48,696 bases of DNA. Origin: CAZOOA01 sp964581355. Its GTDB lineage: Bacteria; Bacillota; Dethiobacteria; DTU022; UBA8154. Of the stretch, positions 17,341 to 25,181 are shown piece by piece (the first letter of the stretch is position 1; each line of letters begins with the position of its first letter). The notes below the pieces were generated by a model. The model did no database searches. It was given only the letters and a program-made list of their open reading frames with translations, and was not told where the DNA came from. The stretch lies in NCBI GenBank assembly GCA_964581355.1, contig CAZOOA010000015.1, forward strand, positions 1-48,696, given 5' to 3'. The position numbers were made by a program, and so were the translations under genes.

Positions 17341-17922
17341 TTACCTCCTTAAAGTAACCCACTGCTTTTTTATTTCGTCCATAATCTGATTGGAAACAGT
17401 CTCCAGTGCCCCCTTGCCCTCACTTTGAAAAGTAACCGGTGCGCCAATAGAAACTGTAACTGGTTGAAACAATTTCGGCGGCCACTTGATTGCCATGGGT
17501 ACTACAGGTTTATCACTTTTAATTGCTATTAAAGCAGCACCTTGTAATGGTTTTCCAAGTTCGCCGGTTTTTATGCGCGTCCCCTCTGGAAATAAACCCA
17601 CTACCCCCCCCGATTCTAATATTTTTAAAGCTTGGCGTATCGCTTTCCGGTCCGCTGTATTCCGTTTAACGGGAAAAGCGCCCAGCCTTTTGATAATAAA
17701 CCCCAGTACCGGGAAGGCAAACAACTCTTCTTTAGCCATAAAATGTACTTGGTTATTGACTGGAACCAGGCACCCGGTTAATGGGGGATCAAACCAACTG
17801 GTATGGTTGGCGCATATGATGAAAGGACCTTCCGGGGGGATGTTTTCATACCCTCTTACCTGGTAACCGTAAAAGACTTTAAAAAAAAGACTGAATAGCA
17901 GGTGAAAAAAACGATATAGCAT
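17341..17922 (-). CDS. plsC: 1-acyl-sn-glycerol-3-phosphate acyltransferase
   Basis: Adds the second acyl chain to lysophosphatidate to make phosphatidate, downstream of PlsY. 193 residues, with a short N-terminal membrane-associating helix, the catalytic HX4D motif NHTSWFD (His 40, Asp 45) and the substrate motif FPEGTR near residue 113. It lies 2 bases after cmk. Its last codons (AGG AGG TAA) double as the SD for ispH. Confidence 0.95.
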   Translation of the reverse strand: MLYRFFHLLFSLFFKVFYGYQVRGYENIPPEGPFIICANHTSWFDPPLTGCLVPVNNQVHFMAKEELFAFPVLGFIIKRLGAFPVKRNTADRKAIRQALKILESGGVVGLFPEGTRIKTGELGKPLQGAALIAIKSDKPVVPMAIKWPPKLFQPVTVSIGAPVTFQSEGKGALETVSNQIMDEIKKQWVTLRR

Positions 17923-17924
17923 AA

Positions 17925-18629
17925 TTACGAGACCTCGCCGGAATAACCCTGTTCTTGTACTTTGCTGCTTGAAGCTGTAATAATCTCTACCAACTTTTGG
18001 ACGACTTCTTCCAAAGAAAAAGAAGTTGTGTCTATAACATGTGCATCGGGTGCCACTTTTAAAGGTGCATCTGCTCTTCCCTGGTCGATCCGGTCACGCA
18101 TTTCTATTTCTTCAAAAAGCTGTTCAAAGGGAACATCTATATTCTTTTCTTTCATTTCCAGCCAACGCCTTTTGGCTCGTTCCTGGACATCTGCCGAAAG
18201 GAAAAACTTGAAGGGCGCGTTTGTGATCACATTCGTTCCAATATCGCGGCCTTCCATGATAATACCTTCTGTTTTTTGGGCAATGGACCTCTGCAGCAGG
18301 ACCAGTTCTTTTCTCAACTGAGGTGACCTGGCAACAATGGAAACGTGTTGATTTACCCTGGGACTGCGAATTTCATCTGTTATATCTTCCCCATTCAAAA
18401 GAATCCGGTTGCCCAATTGATCATCTTTGGAAATTTCCATATTGCAGTTACGTGTCAATCGGGAAAGAGCTTCTTCATCGTTCAGGTCAATCCCTTCATT
18501 GAGCGCTTTTAATGTAACTGCACGATACATAGCGCCTGTATCCAGGTAGGCCAGTCCCAAACGCCTGGCTACTTCCCGGGCTACACTGCTTTTTCCGGCC
18601 CCGGCAGGACCGTCTACAGCAATTTGCAT
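17925..18629 (-). CDS. cmk: Cytidylate kinase
   Basis: Phosphorylates CMP and dCMP. The P-loop GPAGAGKSS lies near the N-terminus, followed by the lid and CMP-binding segments (DTGAMYRAVTL, MEGRDIGTNV, RAKRRW). An in-frame GTG at 18641 lies within the SD AAAGAGGTG, so ATG 18629 (9 bases after the SD) is the better start and gives 234 residues. The order aroH-cmk-plsC-ispH/rpsA is common in clostridia. Confidence 0.97.
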   Translation of the reverse strand: MQIAVDGPAGAGKSSVAREVARRLGLAYLDTGAMYRAVTLKALNEGIDLNDEEALSRLTRNCNMEISKDDQLGNRILLNGEDITDEIRSPRVNQHVSIVARSPQLRKELVLLQRSIAQKTEGIIMEGRDIGTNVITNAPFKFFLSADVQERAKRRWLEMKEKNIDVPFEQLFEEIEMRDRIDQGRADAPLKVAPDAHVIDTTSFSLEEVVQKLVEIITASSSKVQEQGYSGEVS

Positions 18630-18704
18630 AATATACGACACCTCTTTAATTATTTCGTGAATCCAACCGTCTTTCCCTCTTTTTGTTCTAGGAAAAATGG
18701 AAAT

Positions 18705-19079
18705 TTATTGTTCCATTAAGTCTTCCCTTAAAGAAACGGCGCCCTTTAAATAAATATGCCGGATTTCTTCAGGTTTTTTCGAGGTATTTACCAGCATCAA
18801 AACTCGAATACACCTGGGAAGAGATCCGGGCACAGAAATTTCTACGGAACATAGTAATGGCACGTTTTTCCAGCCCATTTGCCTTGCTGCTAAGGCAGGA
18901 TAAACGGCATTCAAGTCAGTAGTCATTGTGAAATAAACCGCACAAATATCCTCTTGTTCTACTTCATTCTTTGCGGTCATCTCACCGAGCAGTTCTTTGG
19001 TTGATTCAACAATTTCCTCTGCATCATTAGCAGAAACGTCAATCGCTCCTCTAATACCCCTGACTATTGCTCCCTGCAC
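18705..19079 (-). CDS. aroH: Chorismate mutase, AroH class
   Basis: Converts chorismate to prephenate for Phe and Tyr synthesis. The conserved AroH pattern is complete: VRGIRGAIDV, VYFTMTTDLNAVYPALAAR, VPLLCSVEISVPGSLPRCIRVLM and HIYLKGAVSLREDL. The frame is open to 19175, but family members start just before VRGIRGA. GTG 19079 has AGGTGG about 7 bases upstream and gives 124 residues, the normal length. The upstream 32 codons look non-native. Confidence 0.95.
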   Translation of the reverse strand: MQGAIVRGIRGAIDVSANDAEEIVESTKELLGEMTAKNEVEQEDICAVYFTMTTDLNAVYPALAARQMGWKNVPLLCSVEISVPGSLPRCIRVLMLVNTSKKPEEIRHIYLKGAVSLREDLMEQ

Positions 19080-19205
19080 CTTCCTACCACCTTTTACTGA
19101 GAAACACTTCTCATATGCATCATATACTAGAATCTTTGGTTTGACAACCCTAATTTGACCCGTTTCAAAGTGCACTGCCCGCTGTAAAGTTCCGGGATAA
19201 GTCTT

Positions 19206-19712
19206 TTAAGGTACAATCCATGCAAGGGCCTCTCTGTCTCCAAAAGTTGTTATAAAATCTCCTGTTTTGGGAACATCCACCTCGCCCTGGATATGAATAA
19301 TTTTTACTTTAGCTGGTTCATTGCCGGGAACGTCGCCGAATACCTCCAGCCTGTCTCCAGGCATCACAGTAACCTCAAGGGGCAATTCTCCCAGTTTTCC
19401 TGCAACCCGGCTGTTTATGAGCAGGAAAAGTTCCGGAACAACCTCTGGTGGAGAAACTAATTGGATCGTAACAACGATCTCCTGGCCTGGAAGAATATTT
19501 TTTGGAGTTACAGTCCGTCCAATGACATCTTGAACCTCCTGAATAATTGGTTTGCTTTCAAGAGCTTCTGTTTGATTAAAGTACTGCCTGTATTCTTCGT
19601 TGGCCAATACTGCCTGAATAACAAACAAGACTGCCAGCATGACAAGGACCAGGCGAAACAGGATTTTTTCCATTCTTGTTACAAAACGTCCTAAGAAATT
19701 GTCAAAATCCAT
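19206..19712 (-). CDS. Single-pass membrane protein with extracytoplasmic beta domain, unknown
   Basis: 169 residues from ATG 19712. One N-terminal transmembrane helix (ILFRLVLVMLAVLFVIQAV, about 15-33) precedes a soluble region with beta-rich, repetitive spacing (QEIVVTIQLVSPP, LPLEVTVMPGDRLEVFGDV, VKIIHIQGEVDVPKTGD). This suggests a protein facing outside or the intermembrane space of the forespore. No family is recognised with confidence. The frame stays open upstream to 19766, but ATG 19712 has an AGGGGG ribosome site. That site is half of a hairpin (19719-19756), so translation may be regulated. Confidence 0.6.
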   Translation of the reverse strand: MDFDNFLGRFVTRMEKILFRLVLVMLAVLFVIQAVLANEEYRQYFNQTEALESKPIIQEVQDVIGRTVTPKNILPGQEIVVTIQLVSPPEVVPELFLLINSRVAGKLGELPLEVTVMPGDRLEVFGDVPGNEPAKVKIIHIQGEVDVPKTGDFITTFGDREALAWIVP

Positions 19713-19718
19713 GTAAAA

Positions 19719-19756
19719 AGCCCCCTTCACAAATATTTTTATGCAGGTAGGGGGCT
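19719..19756 (-). promoter_or_regulatory. Hairpin overlapping the ribosome site of the membrane-protein gene
   Basis: Arms AGCCCCCT (19719-19726) and AGGGGGCT (19749-19756) form eight perfect pairs around 22 bases. On the minus strand the 3' arm is the SD of the gene starting at 19712, followed by TTTTT. It could act as a terminator of the upstream gene, as an SD-masking element, or both. Confidence 0.5.
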
Positions 19757-19785
19757 GTTCATACATCGGGGGAAGAAACTCAAAC

Positions 19786-20298
19786 TTAACGCCTGGTTTC
19801 TTTGGTTCGTGCTGAAAGTTTTTCCTGGAGCAGCTCGTTTATTTTGAATAGCAAACGCTCTGCTTCTTTGCTGCTTAACTCGATCGTGCCTGGCTGCATT
19901 ATTTCAATCTTCCTAAACTCTTCTTTCATTATAAACCCGATAATGTCTTCTATAGAATCGGAATAAACTATAAGTTCCAGGGGGGCATAAGCAACTTCAT
20001 CACCCAGGACTTCATCATAAAGATTGTATATATCACCCAAATCGATGCTTTCCACATAAATTCCCTGCAAAGGCATGTTCCTCCACAAAGTGATCTGCTG
20101 TTCCCTGACTTCTTCGGCTACATCTTCTGTCTTTTTGCCACCAAAAAAGAAACGCGCGGGGCGAGGGTTCCCCTTATAATCAAACCTGAGCTTAAACTTA
20201 AGTTTAACCTGTTCTTCCCTGGGCAGTTCTTCAACAGGTTTTTCTTCTTTTTTTCTCTTTTCCCGGAAATCCCGGTTGTCCAGTTCAGGTTTAAACAC
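19786..20298 (-). CDS. Uncharacterised soluble protein
   Basis: 170 residues, charged and probably cytoplasmic. The N-terminal 30 residues are Lys/Glu-rich (KRKKEEKPVEELPREEQVK) and likely disordered. A mixed alpha/beta region follows, and the C-terminus has an amphipathic helix (SSKEAERLLFKINELLQEK). No family recognised. The frame opens at ATG 20319, but AGGGGAGG lies inside it and points to GTG 20298 as the start. A close sigma-H-type promoter match sits 56-82 bases upstream, suggesting expression early in sporulation. It stands between rluB and the next membrane-protein gene. Confidence 0.6.
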   Translation of the reverse strand: MFKPELDNRDFREKRKKEEKPVEELPREEQVKLKFKLRFDYKGNPRPARFFFGGKKTEDVAEEVREQQITLWRNMPLQGIYVESIDLGDIYNLYDEVLGDEVAYAPLELIVYSDSIEDIIGFIMKEEFRKIEIMQPGTIELSSKEAERLLFKINELLQEKLSARTKETRR

Positions 20299-20353
20299 CG
20301 GCAAGTTCCTCCCCTGCATCGAACAAAAACTAAAATCATTCCTTTGTAAGTTA

Positions 20354-20380
20354 ATTCGCGAAAATAACTACATTTCCTTC
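20354..20380 (-). promoter_or_regulatory. Candidate sigma-H promoter before the uncharacterised gene
   Basis: Minus strand GAAGGAAAT (complement of 20372-20380), 11 bases, then CGCGAAT (complement of 20354-20360). The consensus is RnAGGAWWW-N11-12-RnnGAAT. Every defined base matches except the first purine of the -10. Confidence 0.5.
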
Positions 20381-20435
20381 TTGAAACAAAGTCCAGGAAC
20401 ATGTAATAATTTATTATTTCTAATTGATTATACAC

Positions 20436-21191
20436 TTATCCGCCCTGTGAATTCAATAGTCCCGTTATTTTATACAGACGGGTTACCTCCTTGCTGGTTA
20501 AAAATCGGTAATGACCGGGTTCAAGGTTTTCCAAAGTTAAGAAAGAAAAAGAGAGCCGCTTTAAGTGCTGCACAGGATGTCCAATACTGCTGCACATTCT
20601 TTTTATCTGCCTTTTTTTCCCTTCGTGGACGGTTATTTTTAGCCAGGTTTGGTTTTGTATTTTGCAGGAGCGGTTGATCTGAACTTTGGCCGGGGCTGTT
20701 TTCCCTTCCTTCAATTTGACCCCCTGGCGAAGATATTTTAATTTTTCTGGCGGTATGACCCCATGAGTCACGACCAAGTAGGTTTTGCTGATTGTGTAGC
20801 GGGGGTGCATTAAGCGGGAAGTTAACTCCCCATCACTGGTAATCAATAAAGCGCCTTCCGTATCAAGGTCTAGCCTGCCTACCGGAAATAGATGCGCCTT
20901 GATAGATTTCGGAATTAACTCAAAAACCGTTGGTCTTTGATAGGGATCCCGGGTGGTGGTCAAAAAACCTGCCGGCTTATTAAGTAATATATAAGTATAC
21001 TCTGTTTTTAAGCAGGCAGGATGATTGTCCACCAGCACTTGATCCTTCTTAGGATCTACTTTAATCCCCATTTCCTGGACAACACAGTGATTTACCTTGA
21101 CCCTTCCTTCACGGATTAGTTTTTCCGAATCTCTTCGAGAAGCAATCCCTGCCATGGAAAGATACTTTTGAAGCCTGATTTTATGTTCCAT
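20436..21191 (-). CDS. rluB: Pseudouridine synthase, RsuA/RluB/RluE/RluF family
   Basis: Modifies a uridine in rRNA. An N-terminal S4 RNA-binding domain (RLQKYLSMAGIASRRDSEKLI) is followed by the catalytic domain with GRLDLDTEGALLIT, which holds the catalytic Asp, and with YILLNKPAG. 251 residues is typical. In Firmicutes this gene usually follows spmB, as here (44 bases), so the RluB assignment is by context; RsuA-type cannot be excluded. Confidence 0.9.
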   Translation of the reverse strand: MEHKIRLQKYLSMAGIASRRDSEKLIREGRVKVNHCVVQEMGIKVDPKKDQVLVDNHPACLKTEYTYILLNKPAGFLTTTRDPYQRPTVFELIPKSIKAHLFPVGRLDLDTEGALLITSDGELTSRLMHPRYTISKTYLVVTHGVIPPEKLKYLRQGVKLKEGKTAPAKVQINRSCKIQNQTWLKITVHEGKKRQIKRMCSSIGHPVQHLKRLSFSFLTLENLEPGHYRFLTSKEVTRLYKITGLLNSQGG

Positions 21192-21235
21192 AAATTCACC
21201 TGTAAGTTTAAAAGTTCAATCTCCATTATACATGT

Positions 21236-21778
21236 TTAAGAGCCAAAGACCAAATTACAAACAAAAATGGCCGCCAGAATACCTGCCAGGTCAGCCAGCA
21301 ACCCTACAGGTAGAGCATGCCTGGTTTTTTTAATCCCAACAGCACCGAAATAAACGGTTAAAACGAACAGGGTTGTGTCTGTACTTCCCTGCATCGTTGC
21401 TGCCATGCGACCGATTAAAGAATCAGGACCATATGTGTTCATTAACTCAGTGGTTATGGCCAGTGCACTGCTGCCTGAAACAGGGCGCATGAATGCAAGG
21501 GGCAGAATTTCCGAAGGAATGCCGAATTTACTGATAACAGGACTCAAAGTAGCATTAATTAACTCCATGGTACCGCTATCACGCAGTAACCCGATAGCAA
21601 CCATCATTCCGACCAAAAAAGGGATTAGCCGGACAGACATTCCAAAACTTTCGTTAGCCCCTTCAACAAAAGTATCAAACACTTTAACACCTTTGGCAGC
21701 GGCATAAGTTATTGCCAACAAGATAAGACCTGGTACTACCCAGGATGACAAGTAGCTGATAGTGGAGTGAAAACCCAA
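21236..21778 (-). CDS. spmB: Spore maturation protein B
   Basis: SpmB works with SpmA in spore core dehydration and heat resistance. 180 residues with about five membrane helices. It carries the nucleoside-transporter-gate-like pattern RPVSGSSALAITTELM and GSTDTTLFVLTVYFGAVGIKKTRHA, hallmarks of SpmB. The start is TTG 21778. It follows spmA by 36 bases and rluB follows it, the order seen in B. subtilis (dacB-spmA-spmB). Confidence 0.95.
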   Translation of the reverse strand: MGFHSTISYLSSWVVPGLILLAITYAAAKGVKVFDTFVEGANESFGMSVRLIPFLVGMMVAIGLLRDSGTMELINATLSPVISKFGIPSEILPLAFMRPVSGSSALAITTELMNTYGPDSLIGRMAATMQGSTDTTLFVLTVYFGAVGIKKTRHALPVGLLADLAGILAAIFVCNLVFGS

Positions 21779-21814
21779 TATTAATTCCCCCGCTCCCTTT
21801 GCAGATGTTACATT

Positions 21815-22450
21815 TTATGTTTTTAAACGGCTTCTGCGTGTTCCTCTGCGATTGCTCCAGGTGCTGATACTTTGTCTTTGAAGTCCCCTGAAAAGGCGAT
21901 CAAACAACACAGCTACCAGGGTAGAAATGAAAGTAGCTAGGATAGTTACCCCAATTATATCGGTGGGATCACTCGCTCCCGTAACAGTTCGGATTGCGAT
22001 AACTGTTGTCGGAATTAAAGTCAAGCTTGCAGTATTAACAGCCAGAAATGTACACATATCATCTGTCGCAGTATCTGGATTTTCGTTCAACTCCTGTAAC
22101 TCTTCCATGGCTTTAATTCCAAAAGGGGTTGCTGCATTACCCATGCCCAGCAAGTTGGCGCTCATATTCATTAACATGGTGTTCATAGCCTTGTGACCAG
22201 GTGGAACTCCCGGGAACAGCCATTTGGCGATGGGTTTTAAGAAAAAGATAACCAGGTGGATAAAACCGGATTTTTCAATGATCTTCATGATACCCAACCA
22301 AAAAGCCATGATGCTAATCAGGCTGATAGCCACTCCAACTGCTTTTTCCGCTGAATTAAAAATACTTTGGGTGATTTCCTGTATTCCACCAGTCAACCCG
22401 GCCACAATAATGGACACCACAATCATGCCGGCCCATAACAAATTAACCAA
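21815..22450 (-). CDS. spmA: Spore maturation protein A
   Basis: Membrane partner of SpmB, 211 residues. Conserved segments include FWLGIMKIIEKSG, MNMSANLLGMGNAATPFGIKAMEEL and FLAVNTASLTLIPTTVIAIR. The start TTG 22450 has AAGGAG upstream. It overlaps the stop codon of the restored dacB frame (22443-22445), so spmA was evidently coupled to full-length dacB. Confidence 0.95.
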   Translation of the reverse strand: MVNLLWAGMIVVSIIVAGLTGGIQEITQSIFNSAEKAVGVAISLISIMAFWLGIMKIIEKSGFIHLVIFFLKPIAKWLFPGVPPGHKAMNTMLMNMSANLLGMGNAATPFGIKAMEELQELNENPDTATDDMCTFLAVNTASLTLIPTTVIAIRTVTGASDPTDIIGVTILATFISTLVAVLFDRLFRGLQRQSISTWSNRRGTRRSRLKT

Positions 22451-22646
22451 TGAAACCGCTCCTTGAAAAGAACCTTTTAATTCGTTCCCAAAGACTTTTT
22501 TTCTCTATTTCATCACCGGCAACCAGTTCAACAAACCCTACAAATTCATTGCTATAGTAGACTTCCAATTCTCCGACCCTTTCTCCTTTTTTAAGCGACG
22601 CTTGAAGGGAAGGCTGAATTAGAAAGCGAAAAGAAAACTTTTTTTT
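22443..22646 (-). pseudogene. dacB: Out-of-frame C-terminal domain of dacB
   Basis: In the frame offset by -1 from the dacB frame, translation runs from the A9 tract (complement of 22639-22647) to a TAA at 22443. It includes KKGERVGELEVYYSNEFVG and ends in an amphipathic basic helix (KKSLWERIKRFF). This matches the C-terminal beta domain and membrane-attaching tail of DacB/DacF-type carboxypeptidases. It has no start of its own. It is either the product of slippage on A9 or a fragment cut off by a real or artefactual frameshift. Confidence 0.75.
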
Positions 22647-23617
22647 TCCTTCAGATCTTGTATTGGAAAGGAAAATTGCTCGCCCGCCAAAACCCTGAGT
22701 TTATTCGTTTTTCCTTCGGTAACTGGAATTGCTTTTAAATACTGTCCTTGATCGATAACTGGATAGGATATAAAGTGATCAAAGCCGTAATCAAGCATAG
22801 TTACTGTATCCTCCCACATAGCCGGAGCATTTAAAACAACACTTACCAGCCTTCTTCCTTCCCGGTTGGCTGAGCCAACAAAACACCGACCTGCGGGTGT
22901 AGTCCATCCCGTTTTTATACCCTCTCCTCCTGGATACAGTTTTAACAGTCGGTTTTGGTTAATCAGCCTCCTATCCCACAACTGCCCCGGCCAGGATATA
23001 GTTTTTTCCTGAGCAGTAATAATTTTTCTAAACTCCGGTATACCCATGGCATGAGCGGCAACCATGGCCAGATCATACGCTGTGGAATAATGGTCCGGGT
23101 GATGCAGACCATGAGGGTTTTTAAAAGAACTGTTCCTGGAGCCCAGTTCTTTTGCCCGCAAGGTCATCAACTGGCTAAAACGTAAGACATCCCCAGAAAT
23201 ATGTTCTGCCAGTGCTATGGCAGCATCATTGCCCGACCGGAGCATAAGCCCATATAGAAGCTCTTCCAGTGTTTTCACTTCATCTTCCTCCAACCAGATA
23301 GACGAACCCCCTGTATTTGCAGCTTCTCTGCTCGTTATCACCTCTTCGTCCAGTTGACCATATTCCAGGGCTACAACAGCGGTGACAATCTTTGTAGTGC
23401 TGGCGATGGGCAGTTTTTCATGGGCGTTTTTTTCATAAAGAACTCTTCCACTGTTCCAATCCAGGAGCAGGGCTGACCTTGCTGATATATCAAGGGGGGA
23501 AACTCCCTGCTCTTCCGCAAAGGATATTGAAGCCCAGAAGCTGAGAAAAAACACTTGAAATAAAAGCAAAAAATAAATTAATAGTTTATTTCCACCCAAT
23601 TGCCTTCCCCTTTCCAT
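22619..23617 (-). CDS. dacB: D-alanyl-D-alanine carboxypeptidase of the spore cortex (frameshifted at its 3' end)
   Basis: Serine DD-carboxypeptidase (PBP5 family) that trims peptide side chains during cortex formation; gene context dacB-spmA-spmB supports DacB. A signal peptide (about 10-36) precedes the catalytic motifs STTK (Ser 73, Lys 76), SGN (about 129) and KTG (about 236). The frame ends prematurely (SFLFAF, 332 residues) just after an A9 tract, while the C-terminal domain continues in the -1 frame; corrected length is about 391, near the 382 of B. subtilis DacB. ATG 23617 lacks an SD; TTG 23599 with AAAGGGG is an alternative. Repeat R2 ends 28 bases upstream, separating the gene from any older promoter. 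Confidence 0.85.
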   Translation of the reverse strand: MERGRQLGGNKLLIYFLLLFQVFFLSFWASISFAEEQGVSPLDISARSALLLDWNSGRVLYEKNAHEKLPIASTTKIVTAVVALEYGQLDEEVITSREAANTGGSSIWLEEDEVKTLEELLYGLMLRSGNDAAIALAEHISGDVLRFSQLMTLRAKELGSRNSSFKNPHGLHHPDHYSTAYDLAMVAAHAMGIPEFRKIITAQEKTISWPGQLWDRRLINQNRLLKLYPGGEGIKTGWTTPAGRCFVGSANREGRRLVSVVLNAPAMWEDTVTMLDYGFDHFISYPVIDQGQYLKAIPVTEGKTNKLRVLAGEQFSFPIQDLKEKKSFLFAF

Positions 23618-23645
23618 TAACCGGCATGGAGCATTTATAAATTTT

Positions 23646-23953
23646 GTATGAAAAACCGTGTCTTGCCGCTGTCGTCCGGGCGACGGGGTAACCCTGTGGA
23701 AGGCGCTAAGGTTCCCTCGGGGTCCTCGGGCGGCCTCCCCGGTTTAACTCCCGTCCGGGTCGATCCCGGCGGCCGACGTCCTGTCGGCCGGACCGCCCGA
23801 GAACCTTCGGTCACCAAGCGCCTTTAGCCACAGAGACCAACGTCGCCGGACGAATGCGCCAACTCCCCGGTTAGGAGGCGGGGTGTTGAAAACCAGCACT
23901 TCGAACGTAAGCAAGGATTTTCATCCCCTGTAATGGCCCGATAGGGCCGTGGT
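23646..23953. repeat. Dispersed GC-rich structured repeat, copy R2 (long form)
   Basis: About 308 bases with the same ends and orientation as R1. Imperfect inverted ends lie at 23648-23665 and 23909-23924. Relative to R1 it carries about 110 extra bases (about 23679-23791) that fold strongly: CTCGGGCGG (23725-23733) pairs with CCGCCCGAG (23793-23801), and inside that GGCCGAC/GTCGGCC (23771-23789) and CCGGG/CCCGG (23755-23769) form perfect hairpins. A short GGCCC/GGGCC hairpin ends the element. It lies between the ytfJ terminator and dacB. Together with about 65 AT-rich bases (23954-24019) with no clear feature, it accounts for the 467-base gap 23618-24084. Confidence 0.8.
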
Positions 23954-24019
23954 GTTTATATTGTAAACAGATTATATTTTAAATAGTATTCTTCCAGTCT
24001 TTTATTTATGATAAAGGAA

Positions 24020-24043
24020 AAAAGAGGCCGCAGAGCCTCTTTT
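24020..24043 (-). terminator. Intrinsic terminator after ytfJ
   Basis: Perfect nine-base arms AAAAGAGGC (24020-24028) and GCCTCTTTT (24035-24043) around a six-base loop. On the minus strand GCCTC is followed by TTTTTT. It ends the scpA-scpB-ytfI-ytfJ transcript. Confidence 0.85.
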
Positions 24044-24084
24044 CTTAAACCTGGTACTAATATTTCATTTGTTCTTGTGTTTTT

Positions 24085-24483
24085 TCATCTGGTTGGTCTA
24101 TTTTGAAAAAAGCTTTTTAACGACTGAAGTGCCTGGGGAGCAAGATCCACAATACGGTCATAAATAGCGTTTTTATCCACAGGCAGCAGCCTTACCTCCC
24201 CGGGACCTACAACCAAAAAAGCCATGGGATTCATGGATATTCCTCCCCCACTACCACCACCAAAGGGAAACATCCCCTGGTTGTTCGGTCCCCCATTAGG
24301 GGCACCGACGGATTCATATTCAGCTCCGCCTGCCACGAATCCGTATGATATCCGGGAAACAGGAATAATAACATGACCGTCCGGAGTCTCTACAGGATCG
24401 CCAACAATTTTATTAACATCCACCATTTCTTTTAAGTTTTCCATGGCCGTCACCATCAAGCCTTGGATGGGTCGGTCTGACAT
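24085..24483 (-). CDS. ytfJ: GerW/YtfJ family sporulation protein
   Basis: 132 residues. The family pattern is intact: VGDPVETPDGHVIIPVSRISYGFVAGG, a Gly-rich linker (FGGGSGGG), and AFLVVGPGEVRLLPVD. YtfJ (GerW) is a forespore protein needed for normal germination in B. subtilis. AGGAGG lies 8 bases before ATG 24483. It overlaps the 3' end of ytfI by 28 bases, matching the conserved ytfI-ytfJ pair. Confidence 0.93.
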   Translation of the reverse strand: MSDRPIQGLMVTAMENLKEMVDVNKIVGDPVETPDGHVIIPVSRISYGFVAGGAEYESVGAPNGGPNNQGMFPFGGGSGGGISMNPMAFLVVGPGEVRLLPVDKNAIYDRIVDLAPQALQSLKSFFQNRPTR

Positions 24484-25097
24484 TTCTTGTTCCTCCTGTA
24501 TCGTTGATTAATCAAGAGTAAAAAAAGTTTGCTCCATGCCAGGGCGAAAAGGATAACCTTCAGGCCACTTAATTTCACTTCTAAAAAAAGGTACAAGCTT
24601 AATTCTCTGTGGTAAAATGAAGGGAAAATAGACGTGCGCACAACTTGATGACTTGCAGGAGCAAATTTACTGACCAGCAGGCTGCTGCTTACTCTCAGAA
24701 TACTTGTAAGTATTCCTGTCCAGGCTGGATCCCCCGTGCCAATTTTTATAGTCATTACAAAAGAGGTGCAGGGCATGTGTTTCAAAAATTGCTGCAGGCA
24801 ACTGGAAAAATAATCTTTCATTCCTATAAAAAACTTCTCTGGGTCTTTTTTCGTTCGGAAAATATTGTTCCAAGTGCCCAGAATTTTTTTCCCCTCAAAA
24901 ATGTTGAACCAGTGAAAATTTTTTTTAATAGTCAGTAATTGCAACCTGTTAAACACCAAGAGCATAAGCGTAAAATGGATAACATTATTATCTCTTAAAT
25001 TATGAATTTCTATTCTTAACCTGAAGGGTATCAATAAAAGCAAAAAAAATAAACCTATAAGCAAAAAGTAGAAAGGAGCAGAAATGTCCTGGATCAT
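24456..25097 (-). CDS. ytfI: DUF2953 family protein (YtfI-like)
   Basis: 213 residues. An N-terminal hydrophobic helix (FYFLLIGLFFLLLLIPFRL) is followed by a mostly soluble region with the DUF2953 block KIGTGDPAWTGIL, then a C-terminal hydrophobic helix (ILFALAWSKLFLLLI). In spore formers it regularly precedes ytfJ. Biochemical role unknown. CAGGAGG lies before ATG 25097. Confidence 0.82.
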   Translation of the reverse strand: MIQDISAPFYFLLIGLFFLLLLIPFRLRIEIHNLRDNNVIHFTLMLLVFNRLQLLTIKKNFHWFNIFEGKKILGTWNNIFRTKKDPEKFFIGMKDYFSSCLQQFLKHMPCTSFVMTIKIGTGDPAWTGILTSILRVSSSLLVSKFAPASHQVVRTSIFPSFYHRELSLYLFLEVKLSGLKVILFALAWSKLFLLLINQRYRRNKKCQTDPSKA

Positions 25098-25181
25098 GGC
25101 TCAACCTCCTGAAAGACCACTAAAGCCAGGGCTATACAAATCTATAGAACCCAGGAGAGATTTGGGTTTTCTGCCTGCTTT

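Noticed and set aside
23635..23817. 60-codon minus-strand frame inside R2
   Set aside because: Arg/Pro/Gly-rich translation of a folded GC-rich insert, not shared with R1, and without a ribosome site.
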